Below are positions 54,701-63,973 of a stretch of DNA of 64,000 nt, piece by piece (the first letter of the stretch is position 1; every line of letters begins with the position of its first letter). The notes under the pieces are model-generated. The model was not told the origin of the DNA. It made no database searches and was given only the letters and a program-made list of their open reading frames with translations. Position numbers and translations under genes: made by a program. The stretch is from assembly GCF_030695525.1 (NCBI RefSeq), contig NZ_JAUYSS010000020.1, positions 1 through 64,000 of the forward strand, given 5' to 3'. The DNA is from Daejeonella sp. Its GTDB lineage: Bacteria > Bacteroidota > Bacteroidia > Sphingobacteriales > Sphingobacteriaceae.

Positions 54701-57193
54701 TTATTTAACTAAATTCAAAATAATTACTGCCAAAGAAGCCAATCCACTCGAAATACCAACAATTTCAGCAGCTGACATAGGTCTCTTGTCTACTTTCTTT
54801 GGAACAAAAATCTCAGCACCCGGACTCACTTGAGGGTAATTATTAAAAAAAAATATTTTCCTTGTACTCTTAACCGCACCATTAGCATATAATATGTAAG
54901 ATCGCCTCTTTAATGAACGGTCTGAAAATCCTCCCGACTGAGAAATATAATTTTTAAACCCTCTACCTTTTTCATAAATTATTGTCACAGGTGAAAGGAC
55001 TTCTCCACTCACTTTAATCGTTTGTAATTGTTTAGGTATAGTAATTATATCCCCTTCTTCCATGATTAGATCATATCCAGATCTGGGCGATGCGAGTATC
55101 CTTTCAAGATTAATTCCAACGTTAGTATTTTTTACCGCCTCTTCCGCCTGATCGTCAACATTCGTTGAATCTCCGAAAGTAGCCTGAAGTCGTTTGATCT
55201 TACTCAATTTCTCTTTTGCTAAAGCCGCACTATCTGCATCAGCATCCGGGACACCTGGTCTCTTTAAAGAAGCTCCGGGAGTGTATGCAAGAGCAGTCAA
55301 GCCTCCTGCTCTTTTCACGATATCTGAAATACGTTCATCTTTATTTAATATAGTATATGTACCAGGGTATAATACTTCACCTTGGATCTTGACTTGTCGC
55401 TGAACTTCATAACCGGATGAATTTCTGACAGAAACGATATCAAAAGGCTGCAATACAAAAGCTTCCCTGCTGAATTTAAGATCTCTGTCTATATCTACCT
55501 GAAAGACCTCGGCAGTAACAGCAGACTGTGATAACACATCGCTATTTTTAACCCTTCTTGAAACCTCAACACGACGGGCACTTGCACCTTCGGTAAAACC
55601 TCCCGCTTGTATAATAAGTTCTTCAAGGGTAATATTTTCTGCAAATGGGAAACGCCCGGGCATCCTGACTTCACCATCTATACTTAAGGTATACTCCTCC
55701 CTTAAATCAAAGATGGAAGATATATTGATCAGATCTTCCCTTAACAACTGGATGTCTGGAGAAGTTCCATTTATTACTCCTCCAACATTAAATGACAGTA
55801 CTTCTATCTGATTGTCGGGCTTTAAACGGGTTATGTACCCCCTTTGCATAAAAGCATCTTCCTTTAAACCTTCAGCCTTTTTAATCAATTGGGAAAGCTT
55901 CAAGCCCGGTTCAAGTTCATATTGCCCGGGTCTGAAAATTGCTCCTTCTATACTAACCCGGTTTGCAAATCGTTCCAATACACGGTCGACAAAATACTTA
56001 TCTCCAGTTGATGGTTTATATTCAGAAAAAGCGTCAGAACTGATGTCAGCAATCCTCCGTTCCGTATCCGTATTTTTTAATACCTTAACTCTTGACTTAA
56101 ATGCATTTTCCGTGAAATCACCTGCAAAACTAAGAAGATCCTTGAAAGACTCTCCCGGACGTAATTCAAAAATTCCCGGACGTTTTACCTCACCAACGAT
56201 TTCAATCCGGGATTGATAAACAGGTAAACGAATTATATCCTGATCTTGAAGTCTTAAATTATTAGCAATCTCACCTCGCATCAGAAAATCATAGACATCT
56301 ATAACTGCTATCTTTTTCCCCCCACGAATGAGCTCAATAGCTCTAAAAGATCCATTTTCTGTAGGGCCTCCTGAAGAATAAAGGGCATTGAATACATTAG
56401 CAAGAGAAGGCAGGGTATAAGTTCCTGGCTTAACAACCTCCCCGGTCAGAATTACTTTGATACTGCGGATATTACCGATAGCAACATTGAGATTTGTACT
56501 GCCGTTACGAAGACCTCCGTAAACTGAAGTCATTCTGGAGCGAATTCTGGTTGTTGCAGCTTCTATTGTTAGGCCGGAAACAGGAATTATTCCTACATAT
56601 TGAACATTGATTGTTCCTTCAGGGCTTACTTTTAAATTATAAGAAACTTCCGAATTACCGTAAATATCGATAAGAATTTCATCATTTGGGCCAATAACAT
56701 AGTTCTGCGGAGTAGCCATATTCAAGTTGGGCTCAAAAGTCAGGTTGGAATTTTTGAACAAATCTGCACCGAATATTTTGGAACGAAGTTCCATTAAAGC
56801 TTTTTCGGCTTCCGTCTCCGGATTCTTTTGCTTTGCCAAACTATCTGTTTCATAATTCAGTTGCCTGCCATCTACACCAGCCTTCGGCTGAACCTTATTC
56901 GGATCTGCCTGATCTGACTGGTTCTTGTCTCCTTTTTTTATTTTTTCAACCCGATCACGCAACTTTTTTATCTCTTCAGGGCGCATTCCACGAGCCTGAG
57001 CTATCTGTTCCAACTGGGCATCACCCATACCATTGGCTTCAGCCTGCCTCATAAATGACCTGACCTGATCATCACTCAACTCATCCACGCGGACATTTCC
57101 CATGTTTTGGGGATTTACCTGAGCTAACGCAGGTATGCTGACAACTAAAAGGAAGAGGAAAGCCAGATAGCTTAATGTATGCTTTATTCTCAT
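54701..57193 (-). CDS. wza: Polysaccharide export protein with SLBB repeats (Wza-like)
   Basis: About 830 residues, longer than classical Wza. A signal peptide (MRIKHTLSYLAFLFLLVVS..ALAQ) is followed by a charged, coiled-coil-prone region (about 25-130), the polysaccharide export domain (YVIGPNDEILIDIYGNSEVSY) and several SLBB domains (VKPGTYTLPSL, VKRPGIFELRPG, FRPGQYELEPG, VRMPGRFPF, VLYPGTYTIL, VLSPVTIIY). A C-terminal helix (AAEIVGISSGLASLAVIILNLV) may enter the outer membrane. I chose the ATG at 57193; the TTG at 57214 overlaps a predicted -7 box. It carries polymer through the outer membrane. Confidence 0.9.
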   Translation of the reverse strand: MRIKHTLSYLAFLFLLVVSIPALAQVNPQNMGNVRVDELSDDQVRSFMRQAEANGMGDAQLEQIAQARGMRPEEIKKLRDRVEKIKKGDKNQSDQADPNKVQPKAGVDGRQLNYETDSLAKQKNPETEAEKALMELRSKIFGADLFKNSNLTFEPNLNMATPQNYVIGPNDEILIDIYGNSEVSYNLKVSPEGTINVQYVGIIPVSGLTIEAATTRIRSRMTSVYGGLRNGSTNLNVAIGNIRSIKVILTGEVVKPGTYTLPSLANVFNALYSSGGPTENGSFRAIELIRGGKKIAVIDVYDFLMRGEIANNLRLQDQDIIRLPVYQSRIEIVGEVKRPGIFELRPGESFKDLLSFAGDFTENAFKSRVKVLKNTDTERRIADISSDAFSEYKPSTGDKYFVDRVLERFANRVSIEGAIFRPGQYELEPGLKLSQLIKKAEGLKEDAFMQRGYITRLKPDNQIEVLSFNVGGVINGTSPDIQLLREDLINISSIFDLREEYTLSIDGEVRMPGRFPFAENITLEELIIQAGGFTEGASARRVEVSRRVKNSDVLSQSAVTAEVFQVDIDRDLKFSREAFVLQPFDIVSVRNSSGYEVQRQVKIQGEVLYPGTYTILNKDERISDIVKRAGGLTALAYTPGASLKRPGVPDADADSAALAKEKLSKIKRLQATFGDSTNVDDQAEEAVKNTNVGINLERILASPRSGYDLIMEEGDIITIPKQLQTIKVSGEVLSPVTIIYEKGRGFKNYISQSGGFSDRSLKRRSYILYANGAVKSTRKIFFFNNYPQVSPGAEIFVPKKVDKRPMSAAEIVGISSGLASLAVIILNLVK

Positions 57194-57211
57194 ATCTAAA
57201 TTAATTCCGCG

Positions 57212-57219
57212 CAAAGCTA
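57212..57219 (-). promoter_or_regulatory. Possible -7 box before the wza-like gene
   Basis: TAGCTTTG on the minus strand matches TAnnTTTG exactly, 18 bases before the ATG at 57193. No TTTG at -33 is evident, so this could be chance. Confidence 0.35.
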
Positions 57220-57313
57220 ATTAATCTTTAGTTTATATATACACTTAAATAGGGTATTTAATATCCCTAGACTCATTCGGACAAACCAGATTATTCAATG
57301 TGGGAGATACCCA

Positions 57314-58450
57314 CTATTCAAAATAATTCAATGTGATAAATCCACCTTTTTTAAGATATTCATCTTTTTGCATTAGCTGAAGGTCAGATAAGACCATCTC
57401 TTTAATTAATGCACCCAGATCATATTTCGGTTTCCAGCCTAGCTTCGTATTTGATTTAGTCGGATCACCAATCAATAAATCCACTTCAGTCGGCCTGAAA
57501 TACTTAGGATCCACTTTTACTACCGTAGTCCCTGGCTTTAAGCTTTCCGCTTTAAGCTTTAAGCTCGCTACTTTAGCCTCATCGATATCAATGATCACCC
57601 CTCTTTCATGTTCATCTTTTCCGCTAAACTCTACTTCAATTCCTAATTCTGCAAAGCTCATTTTTACAAAATCACGAACTGTTGTGGTTACCCCTGTGGC
57701 AATCACAAAGTCTTCCGCTTTATCCTGTTGCAGGATCAGCCACATGGCCTCCACATAATCCTTTGCATGTCCCCAATCGCGTTGAGCTGATAAATTACCT
57801 AGATATAAACAATTCTGCAGTCCAAGTGCAATCTTAGCCGCCGCCCTGGTAATTTTACGGGTTACAAAAGTTTCCCCCCTAACCGGACTTTCATGATTAA
57901 ACAATATACCATTGCAGGCAAACATATTATAAGCTTCCCGATAATTAACCGTAATCCAGTAAGCATACATTTTCGCAACCGCATAAGGAGAACGTGGATA
58001 GAATGGTGTTTTCTCACTCTGTGGCACTTCCTGTACCAACCCATAAAGTTCAGAGGTAGAGGCCTGATATATCCTTGTTTTTTTTTCCAAACCTAATGTA
58101 CGAACTGCCTCAAGGATCCTTAAGGTTCCAATTCCATCTGCATTTGCTGTATATTCAGGAGTTTCAAAGCTCACCTGTACATGGCTCATCGCAGCGAGAT
58201 TATAAATCTCATCCGGTTGAGTTTCCTGAATGATACGAATTAAGTTGGTAGAATCTGTCAGATCACCATAATGTAGTTTCAACCTTAGATTACTCTCATG
58301 GGGATCCTGATATAGATGATCTATCCGATCCGTATTAAATAAAGAACTTCTTCTCTTGATACCATGGACAAAATATCCCTTATTTAACAGAAATTCAGTC
58401 AAATAAGCTCCATCTTGACCGGTAATGCCCGTTATTAATGCTGTCTTCAT
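57314..58450 (-). CDS. gmd: GDP-mannose 4,6-dehydratase
   Basis: 378 residues. [47 protein letters not shown], the Tyr-Lys pair in [12 protein letters not shown], and [16 protein letters not shown] are the classical Gmd motifs. It converts GDP-mannose to the 4-keto-6-deoxy form, used by Fcl (59983) for GDP-L-fucose. An unusual [12 protein letters not shown] stretch (just before [13 protein letters not shown]) is encoded by 7-base GCTTTAA-type repeats and looks like a short insertion. A 7-base repeat array also lies in its leader. Confidence 0.95.
   Translation of the reverse strand: MKTALITGITGQDGAYLTEFLLNKGYFVHGIKRRSSLFNTDRIDHLYQDPHESNLRLKLHYGDLTDSTNLIRIIQETQPDEIYNLAAMSHVQVSFETPEYTANADGIGTLRILEAVRTLGLEKKTRIYQASTSELYGLVQEVPQSEKTPFYPRSPYAVAKMYAYWITVNYREAYNMFACNGILFNHESPVRGETFVTRKITRAAAKIALGLQNCLYLGNLSAQRDWGHAKDYVEAMWLILQQDKAEDFVIATGVTTTVRDFVKMSFAELGIEVEFSGKDEHERGVIIDIDEAKVASLKLKAESLKPGTTVVKVDPKYFRPTEVDLLIGDPTKSNTKLGWKPKYDLGALIKEMVLSDLQLMQKDEYLKKGGFITLNYFE
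57535..57565. repeat. Heptanucleotide repeat inside gmd
   Basis: GCTTTAA, GCTTTCC, GCTTTAA, GCTTTAA, then GCT: just over four 7-base units in the coding region of gmd. A gain or loss of one unit would shift the frame. Confidence 0.7.
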
Positions 58451-58455
58451 GAATA

Positions 58456-58483
58456 GAGTATTGAGTAGTTAGTATTGAGTATT
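58456..58483. repeat. Degenerate heptanucleotide array before gmd
   Basis: GAGTATT, GAGTAGT, TAGTATT, GAGTATT: four 7-base units beginning 6 bases upstream of the gmd start codon on the minus strand. Same unit and same spacing to the start codon as the array at 7517. Confidence 0.7.
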
Positions 58484-58739
58484 GAGATAGAATAGTTTAA
58501 TCCGGAAAAGCTTGTTTCCATCAATATTTTTGCTTGATTCATTTTTGCACAAAATTTATTTTAAATCAGAAAAATGCAACTCTGGACAGGCATGGTCATA
58601 ATGGCCAAACTTCGAGGTAATTAAACTGATTTTTCAAATCTTCAAATTATCAAATCTTCAAATCGACCCACCCACGGCTCCGCCCCTTCAGTCACATTTT
58701 CCAATATGACATCTGATAAATTAAAAACTCAGGATTCCC

Positions 58740-59234
58740 TTAAGAAACCCGTATCTTCTCAACTATATTCTTTCTCAGATCAACCTTCACCTGCAGGCCA
58801 AGATCCTCTAAAAGTAAAAGCGCATAATTACCCTTACTCTCCAAAACCTCAGCCTCCTTATCCATCAATGCACCTGAACGTATTCTGATCCTGTCACTCA
58901 CATTCAGATTTTCTGCTACTATGCTATCATGATCATATTGCATCAACCAGCTTTTAAGAAGATCCATTTCCTTATCCCTTATAACAGCAGGTTTACCGCA
59001 GTGATAAACGTAACGAACCACCCCCGGGACTGAAAAAACCCTATCCCGATCCTGATCATCCAGACTAACAAAACAATACGATCTGAACAGAGGCTCCTCC
59101 ACCCATTTCCACCGGTCGCTCCAGAGTTTCTTTCTTTTTAAAAGCGGACAATATACCTCTATTCGTGATAAAGCCAATTTATCTGCAACGGCCTTCTCAT
59201 ACCGCGATTTTGTATAGATCACATACCAGTTCAT
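58740..59234 (-). CDS. UpxY-like NusG-family transcription antiterminator
   Basis: 164 residues. NusG N-terminal domain WYVIYTKSRYEKAVADKL, LFRSYCFVSL and VPGVVRYVYHCGKPAVI; a KOW-like C-terminal part about 108-150 (DRIRIRSGALMDKEAEVLES). UpxY-type proteins let RNA polymerase read through long polysaccharide operons in Bacteroidota. It overlaps the winged-helix gene as ATGA and is read just before gmd, wza and the rest, so it most likely controls this locus. Confidence 0.9.
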   Translation of the reverse strand: MNWYVIYTKSRYEKAVADKLALSRIEVYCPLLKRKKLWSDRWKWVEEPLFRSYCFVSLDDQDRDRVFSVPGVVRYVYHCGKPAVIRDKEMDLLKSWLMQYDHDSIVAENLNVSDRIRIRSGALMDKEAEVLESKGNYALLLLEDLGLQVKVDLRKNIVEKIRVS

Positions 59235-59767
59235 GCCAGGTGATCAAATATTAAAACCATTTCCTTACTATGCTTCTCAACATATACCTCTGCATCCACT
59301 TCTTCAAAGACCAGATACCTTATCTTCCTTCCAATAAGTGGTTCAGCTTTTTCCACCAGACTACTCAGGTAGTTCCGGTCAATATTGTCCCCTATTATCA
59401 TCAGATCAATGATATCCGAATCAAGTCCACGTGCAATCATTCCTTCAAGGTATACACGATGCACATTTCCCAATCGGTCAATTACCTTCTCAATAACTTC
59501 TTCTATACCAATAAACTTTCTGATAATGCTATTCAGATCCTTGAACAAGGGATGAAGCGTATTTGCCCGATAAAGTTTCTTATTGCCATCTGATTCAGCC
59601 AACAATAGCCCGGCTTGTTCAAAGCGATTAAGCTCCTGCCTGATACCATTAGTACTCTCATTAAACTCAGTCTCAAGGCTTCTTAAATAACCCTGATTAT
59701 TGATGTTTAAAAAGAATTTAAGCAATAACTTAATTCTCGTTTTAGAAGTGATAAGGCTTTCGAGCAT
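59231..59767 (-). CDS. Winged-helix regulator with nucleotidyltransferase-like C-terminus
   Basis: 178 residues. The N-terminal part (LITSKTRIKLLLKFFLN..GYLRSLETEFNESTNGIRQELNRFEQAGLL) is an ArsR-like winged helix. The C-terminal part (VYLEGMIARGLDSDIIDLMIIGDNIDRNYL) resembles a minimal nucleotidyltransferase core (D-S-D-I-I-D), although the usual G-S motif reads LEGMIARG. Proteins of this kind are often encoded just before UpxY in Bacteroidota glycan loci. It has its own predicted promoter (59802-59832). Function is not established. Confidence 0.78.
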   Translation of the reverse strand: MLESLITSKTRIKLLLKFFLNINNQGYLRSLETEFNESTNGIRQELNRFEQAGLLLAESDGNKKLYRANTLHPLFKDLNSIIRKFIGIEEVIEKVIDRLGNVHRVYLEGMIARGLDSDIIDLMIIGDNIDRNYLSSLVEKAEPLIGRKIRYLVFEEVDAEVYVEKHSKEMVLIFDHLA

Positions 59768-59801
59768 GATATTGAGTATAATTAGTACTCATTATATAAC
59801 T

Positions 59802-59832
59802 CAAAAGTAATACATATTTTTAGAATGGCAAG
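59802..59832 (-). promoter_or_regulatory. Predicted promoter of the regulator-UpxY unit
   Basis: On the minus strand, CTTG (59832-59829) lies exactly 19 bases before TACTTTTG (59809-59802), which is a perfect TAnnTTTG; the -33 part has one mismatch to TTTG. The start codon is 35 bases downstream of the -7 box. Confidence 0.6.
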
Positions 59833-59982
59833 AAAGATTTGATGAATTGCCATAGTGCGGTGTATTATTTGAATTTAAGAATCTTTTAATGTCAAAGTAA
59901 TAATTCTTCGGTCCAATCAGGATTACATCTTGATAATCAATACTTACTACTATACATTTGCTGTTTAGTTGAAACAATTAAC

Positions 59983-60924
59983 CTAATTAGACCTATTCCT
60001 CAAATAATCTGCATAAGCCAGTTTAAGCCCATCCTCCAGAAATGTTGTATGTTTCCAACCCAGATTATGCAATTTAGTTACATCCAATAATTTTCTGGGC
60101 GTACCATCCGGCTTACTGAAATCATATACCAGATCGCCTTTAAACCCAACCACTTCTTTTACTAAATGAGCGAGTTCACCTATTGTCAGATCTTGACCTG
60201 TACCTATATTTATCAGCTCTGTATCGTTATAATTTTGCATCAGAAAAAAACATGCATCAGCCAAATCATCCGCAAATAAAAATTCCCGTCTGGGTGAGCC
60301 TGAACCCCAAATGCTAACTTCAGCTGCTTTATTCATTTTTGCCTCATGCAATCTCCCAAGCAAAGCAGGCAAAACATGTGAATTCTCAGGATGATAATTA
60401 TCATTATAGCCATAAAGATTGGTCGGCATTACAGATATGAAATTACAACCAAACTGATCACGATAAGCTTCACACAACTTAATTCCAGCAATCTTTGCAA
60501 TTGCATAAGGTTCATTTGTATATTCCAATAAACCCGTCAAAAGATATTCCTCCTTTAAAGGCTGGGAAGCCAGTTTAGGATAAATACAACTAGAACCAAG
60601 GAACAAAAGTTTCTTTACACCAGTGACATAAGAGTTGTGAATCACATTATTTTGGATAGCAAGATTCTCATATAAAAAATCTGCGCGGTAGGTATTATTG
60701 GCAATGATACCTCCAACTTTAGCTGCAGCTAAGAATACAAAGTCAGGTTTTTCCTTTTTAAAAAAATCTGTAACTTCTGCTTGATTTCTAAGATCCAGTT
60801 CAGAGGAGGACCTCACTACCAGGTTAGAAAAACCTTCATTCTCTAGCTTTCTAAAAATTGCTGAACCCACCATTCCTCTGTGCCCAGCTACATATATTTT
60901 TGAGATCTTTTTTAATTCATTCAT
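59983..60924 (-). CDS. fcl: GDP-L-fucose synthase
   Basis: 313 residues. [38 protein letters not shown], the Tyr-Lys pair in [21 protein letters not shown] and [26 protein letters not shown] are the standard Fcl motifs. It epimerises and reduces the Gmd product to GDP-L-fucose. It lies upstream of the regulator-UpxY pair, 1.5 kb from gmd, on the same strand. Confidence 0.95.
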   Translation of the reverse strand: MNELKKISKIYVAGHRGMVGSAIFRKLENEGFSNLVVRSSSELDLRNQAEVTDFFKKEKPDFVFLAAAKVGGIIANNTYRADFLYENLAIQNNVIHNSYVTGVKKLLFLGSSCIYPKLASQPLKEEYLLTGLLEYTNEPYAIAKIAGIKLCEAYRDQFGCNFISVMPTNLYGYNDNYHPENSHVLPALLGRLHEAKMNKAAEVSIWGSGSPRREFLFADDLADACFFLMQNYNDTELINIGTGQDLTIGELAHLVKEVVGFKGDLVYDFSKPDGTPRKLLDVTKLHNLGWKHTTFLEDGLKLAYADYLRNRSN

Positions 60925-61189
60925 TTTTCTTTCGCTGAGGGATTATTAATATAAAATTTGAGTTGCCAGGTTTATACCTATGCTATCAATAAAACAATCT
61001 TTATAATTTAACTTATCATCAAATAAAAAAAAATGATTTGTATAAATATTGTAACCACCAAAATATTAGTGATATAGACTAGTTTTCATATCAAATTTTA
61101 ATATGGGAGCGAAAATAATAAAAGTAATGGTATTTGGAGAACAAAAGACAGTTATACATACTGGAATAATCATTAAATTATTTAAGGTT

Positions 61190-61954
61190 TTAACTGTATC
61201 CCATTAGTTTATAAAATAAATAGCCCACGATCTCATGCATAAGAATTGCCCATTGTCCTATTGCACTCTCCGAAGGAAGTAATATAGTCTCAAGATCCAA
61301 ATTTCTGTCACGTGAATAGAAATCAACGGGGTAGGCTATCACACTTATACCTGCCTTTGTAAAACATCCAATTGAACGCGGAATATGGAAGGACGAAGTG
61401 ACGAGCAAAAAATCCTTACCTAATTTCAGGCTGTCTATCACTTTTTTTGAAAATCTAGCACTTTCTGTCGTGTTTCTGGATTTTTCTTCCAATATTATTG
61501 AGGAATCGGGCACGCCACAATACAGGAATACTTTCCTAAGCTCACCAGCTTCTGCTATTTTTACTCCTAGAACCGCTCCAGAACCCCCGCTGATGAGAAT
61601 TCTTTGAATTTTTCCGGATTTATACAATTGCACTGTATGAAGAACCCGGTCGGCACCTTTACCGAAAAACACCCGGTCAGTAATCCCTTTCCGGTTACTG
61701 GCCACCCCGGTCAAAACAATTGCAGTTTCATATTTTTTTAATCCGCTTAACTGGATAGGCTTATCTTCCCATGCTAAGAATGCTTCATTCACAATAAAAC
61801 TATTGCTGAAAAACAATAGCAATATAATTCCAGTTAAAAACACTTTTTTCTTTGCTGATGGCTTTTTACAAAAAAAAACAGAAAAGAAAATTAGAATTAC
61901 CCATAATAATGGTGAAAGCAGAAAATCAAGGGTTTTTGATAGAATAAAAAACAT
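61190..61954 (-). CDS. YdcF/ElyC family (DUF218) membrane protein
   Basis: 254 residues. Two N-terminal membrane helices (about 8-29 and 36-52) are followed by a DUF218 domain: AIVLTGVAS, DRVLHTVQLYKSGKIQRILISGGSGA, SRNTTESARFSKKVI and LLVTSSFHIPRSIGCF. Members include ElyC and SanA, linked to envelope or lipid-carrier homeostasis. It may support undecaprenyl-linked synthesis in general; no direct link to this locus is proven. It lies 265 bases from fcl. Confidence 0.85.
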   Translation of the reverse strand: MFFILSKTLDFLLSPLLWVILIFFSVFFCKKPSAKKKVFLTGIILLLFFSNSFIVNEAFLAWEDKPIQLSGLKKYETAIVLTGVASNRKGITDRVFFGKGADRVLHTVQLYKSGKIQRILISGGSGAVLGVKIAEAGELRKVFLYCGVPDSSIILEEKSRNTTESARFSKKVIDSLKLGKDFLLVTSSFHIPRSIGCFTKAGISVIAYPVDFYSRDRNLDLETILLPSESAIGQWAILMHEIVGYLFYKLMGYS

Positions 61955-62930
61955 ATTAAATGAATTATGTGTGTATCGTTTAAGGCTGATTTAAGCAGAA
62001 CAAATAACTGCAATTATTTTAAACTTCAGTTCACTATCACTAACTTTTGTATGTTATCAGGCCTCTTTTTATTATAAAAATCAATAAATATTTGAAATAT
62101 CTTTGGTTACAAAATCGTGATACCTTTTGTATCTAAAAAGACAATATTTTATCTTGATTGCAAAGGGTTCAGAGAATGCAATTCAATATGAGGAATTTTA
62201 TTCTACTCATTACCAAGTTTTCCAATTGGTCTTAATCAAGGCCAAATATTGCTTTACAAAAGTAAATATGAAATCAGAATAGGCCTTCTATCCAAAATAT
62301 TGAACTGAACTTACTCCATCAACAATCATTTCTGCTAATTGAATATTTTCTGAAGAAAAGCTGCAGATTGGATCTTTGCAATATCTTTAATCCCTCTCCG
62401 CTCAGGGCGGAGGGCCAAGATGATCCTTGAATCAACGGCTCAGTAATAAGGGTGAGTCTCTAAAAATGCTGAAACCATTCCATTAATATTATACATTAGG
62501 ATCTTAATTGTAGTACGTAAGAAACGGCAAATAAATCCTTCTTCAGCAAAATTTCATACTCCTAGTGATGAGATTCTTCGTCGCCTCCCATTTTCTACAA
62601 AATCAGAAACTAATCCGCTCCTCTGAATGACAACCATCACAAACGAGCTCAATAGTCCATCGACAAATCCTCCCAATTTGCTCATTTTCAAATTCTCCCG
62701 GCGCCTACTGAAACATGCCTTGCAGAACATTGAACACCAGATTTATGCCTTATAATTATTAGTCTAATGGAGCTTAACCCGTCAATTTCCTTCATACATC
62801 CGTCAAATGCGATCTATCCCCGTCAGCACTCCTTAAATGTAAAGATCTACTATATTTTTATCGAAAGAGGGCAGGAAAATAGCGCTATCCTTCTGGCCGG
62901 TAATTAGTATTCATCTTAAAAATCAGGAAA
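61955..62930. other. Gene-poor kilobase
   Basis: About 976 bases without a supported gene. It holds one GC-rich hairpin-like sequence (CCCTCTCCGC ... GGCGGAGGG, about 62392-62414) and a segment at about 62445-62465 that resembles the inverse of 12095-12120. No RNA gene was recognised. It separates the glycan locus from the genes at the right end. Confidence 0.5.
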
Positions 62931-62993
62931 ATGAAACGATTAAAAATTGGCTTCAGTAGAAGTCTCGGTAGGAATTTTTATGCGCCGTCAAGA

Positions 62994-63155
62994 ATGGTGC
63001 TTAAAGCTAAACTTGGCATAGCCATAGTGATTATAATACTATTTAGCAGTTGTACAAAAGACGATCTTCCATGCCCGGATAAAAGAGTGAAAGAAAAGTT
63101 AAAAGAGTGTCGCGGCTGCAGTGGAAGCTGGGATCTAACTGATACTGTCCCATAG
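62994..63155 (+). CDS. Small cysteine-containing lipoprotein
   Basis: About 53 residues from the ATG at 62994: a lysine-containing start, a hydrophobic stretch (GIAIVIIILF) and the lipobox FSSC, then a short tail with three more cysteines (DLPCPDK, ECRGCSG). An upstream ATG at 62931, preceded by AGGA, would give 74 residues with a less typical signal peptide; both are possible. No family is recognised. A very strong hairpin follows its stop codon, supporting a real transcript. Confidence 0.5.
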   Translation: MVLKAKLGIAIVIIILFSSCTKDDLPCPDKRVKEKLKECRGCSGSWDLTDTVP

Positions 63156-63157
63156 TT

Positions 63158-63213
63158 AACAAACGGAATTGATAAGAGGGTTCGAGGCCTTCTTATCAAT
63201 TCCGTTTGTTGTA
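63158..63213 (+). terminator. Strong hairpin terminator after the small lipoprotein gene
   Basis: Perfect 20-base arms (63158-63177 and 63191-63210) with at least two further pairs inside form a stem of more than 20 bp and a small loop. They begin three bases after the stop codon. The T-rich end of the right arm and the following bases (TTTGTTGTATATTTT) act as the tail. It may also work for leftward transcription. Confidence 0.8.
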
Positions 63214-63347
63214 TATTTTAGATAACCCATCCCAAACTGCTGAGATTTTAGGTTTAGCATTCTCCATCAGACTTTATCGAAGGAAAAATACAATGTCACC
63301 ACTTGTTTGAAATGAATAAAGGAAATTAGCTGACATTCTTTTTTGCC

Positions 63348-63650
63348 ATGAGAAGATCAGAGCTTACTTCTTTTGAATCAACAATCCTGGAACAACTTAA
63401 AGAAAGCTGCAGTATTTTGAAACAAATGCGGGATGAACAGCTTGCATGGTACGCCCGAGTTGAAGAGCAAAAAGATCAACTCTTAGACCGCTATGATATA
63501 ATGCAGAAGTACCACATCAGTGATTCGACCATTTATCGGCTGAAGAAAGATGGCTGTATACACCCCATTTATATTCGGCGAAAGGAATTTTATAGTCTAA
63601 ATGAAATTCAGCTTCTGCTAAGTCAAAATAAGCTTAAGCGAAATTTTTAA
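63348..63650 (+). CDS. Helix-turn-helix DNA-binding protein (excisionase-like HTH_17)
   Basis: 100 residues. An N-terminal helix (EQLKESCSILKQMRDEQLAWYARVEEQ) is followed by LLDRYDIMQKYHISDSTIYRLKKDGCIHPIYIRRKEFYSLNEIQLLL, a MerR/excisionase-type helix-turn-helix with the wing residues before FYSLNEIQ. Such proteins are common in Bacteroidota integrative elements and as small regulators. No integrase or transfer gene is in view, so an element boundary is not shown. Confidence 0.78.
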   Translation: MRRSELTSFESTILEQLKESCSILKQMRDEQLAWYARVEEQKDQLLDRYDIMQKYHISDSTIYRLKKDGCIHPIYIRRKEFYSLNEIQLLLSQNKLKRNF

Positions 63651-63763
63651 TGTTTGCTGAAATAGCAATCCGGAATTTAAGCCTACCATTCCCTCATTCT
63701 CTTTTCTATTTTAATAAAGGATGTTTAATATGAGAAAAATATAAACGATCAAAAAATATAGCC

Positions 63764-63973
63764 ATGATAAAAGAAGAAGCTACACGCCGTCTGAATAACT
63801 TTCTATCCTCCTATACTCTCCAGGAAAGTACAGAAATGCTAAGCCAGGTATACAACCATATTGAAGGCATACATTTTAGTGCTATTGACAACGGTAAAAA
63901 AGACCAAGTGTTGGATTTTTTAGAAGCACTTGAAGAGTTGCTTCCGACCATATATGAACATCATAAAAAGTGA
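63764..63973 (+). CDS. Small protein of unknown function
   Basis: 69 residues, probably all helical (MIKEEATRRLNNFLSSYTLQESTEMLSQVYNHIEGI...VLDFLEALEELLPTIYEHHKK). No signal peptide or known motif. It follows the helix-turn-helix gene by 113 bases in the same direction, and may be an accessory gene of the same unit. Confidence 0.6.
   Translation: MIKEEATRRLNNFLSSYTLQESTEMLSQVYNHIEGIHFSAIDNGKKDQVLDFLEALEELLPTIYEHHKK

Noticed and set aside
63177-63190. GGTTCGAGG resembling a tRNA T-loop
   Set aside because: It lies in the loop of a long perfect hairpin, with no acceptor stem or anticodon arm around it.
63348-63973. Boundary of an integrative mobile element
   Set aside because: Only an excisionase-like helix-turn-helix protein is seen; no integrase, transfer gene or attachment repeat is in the window.
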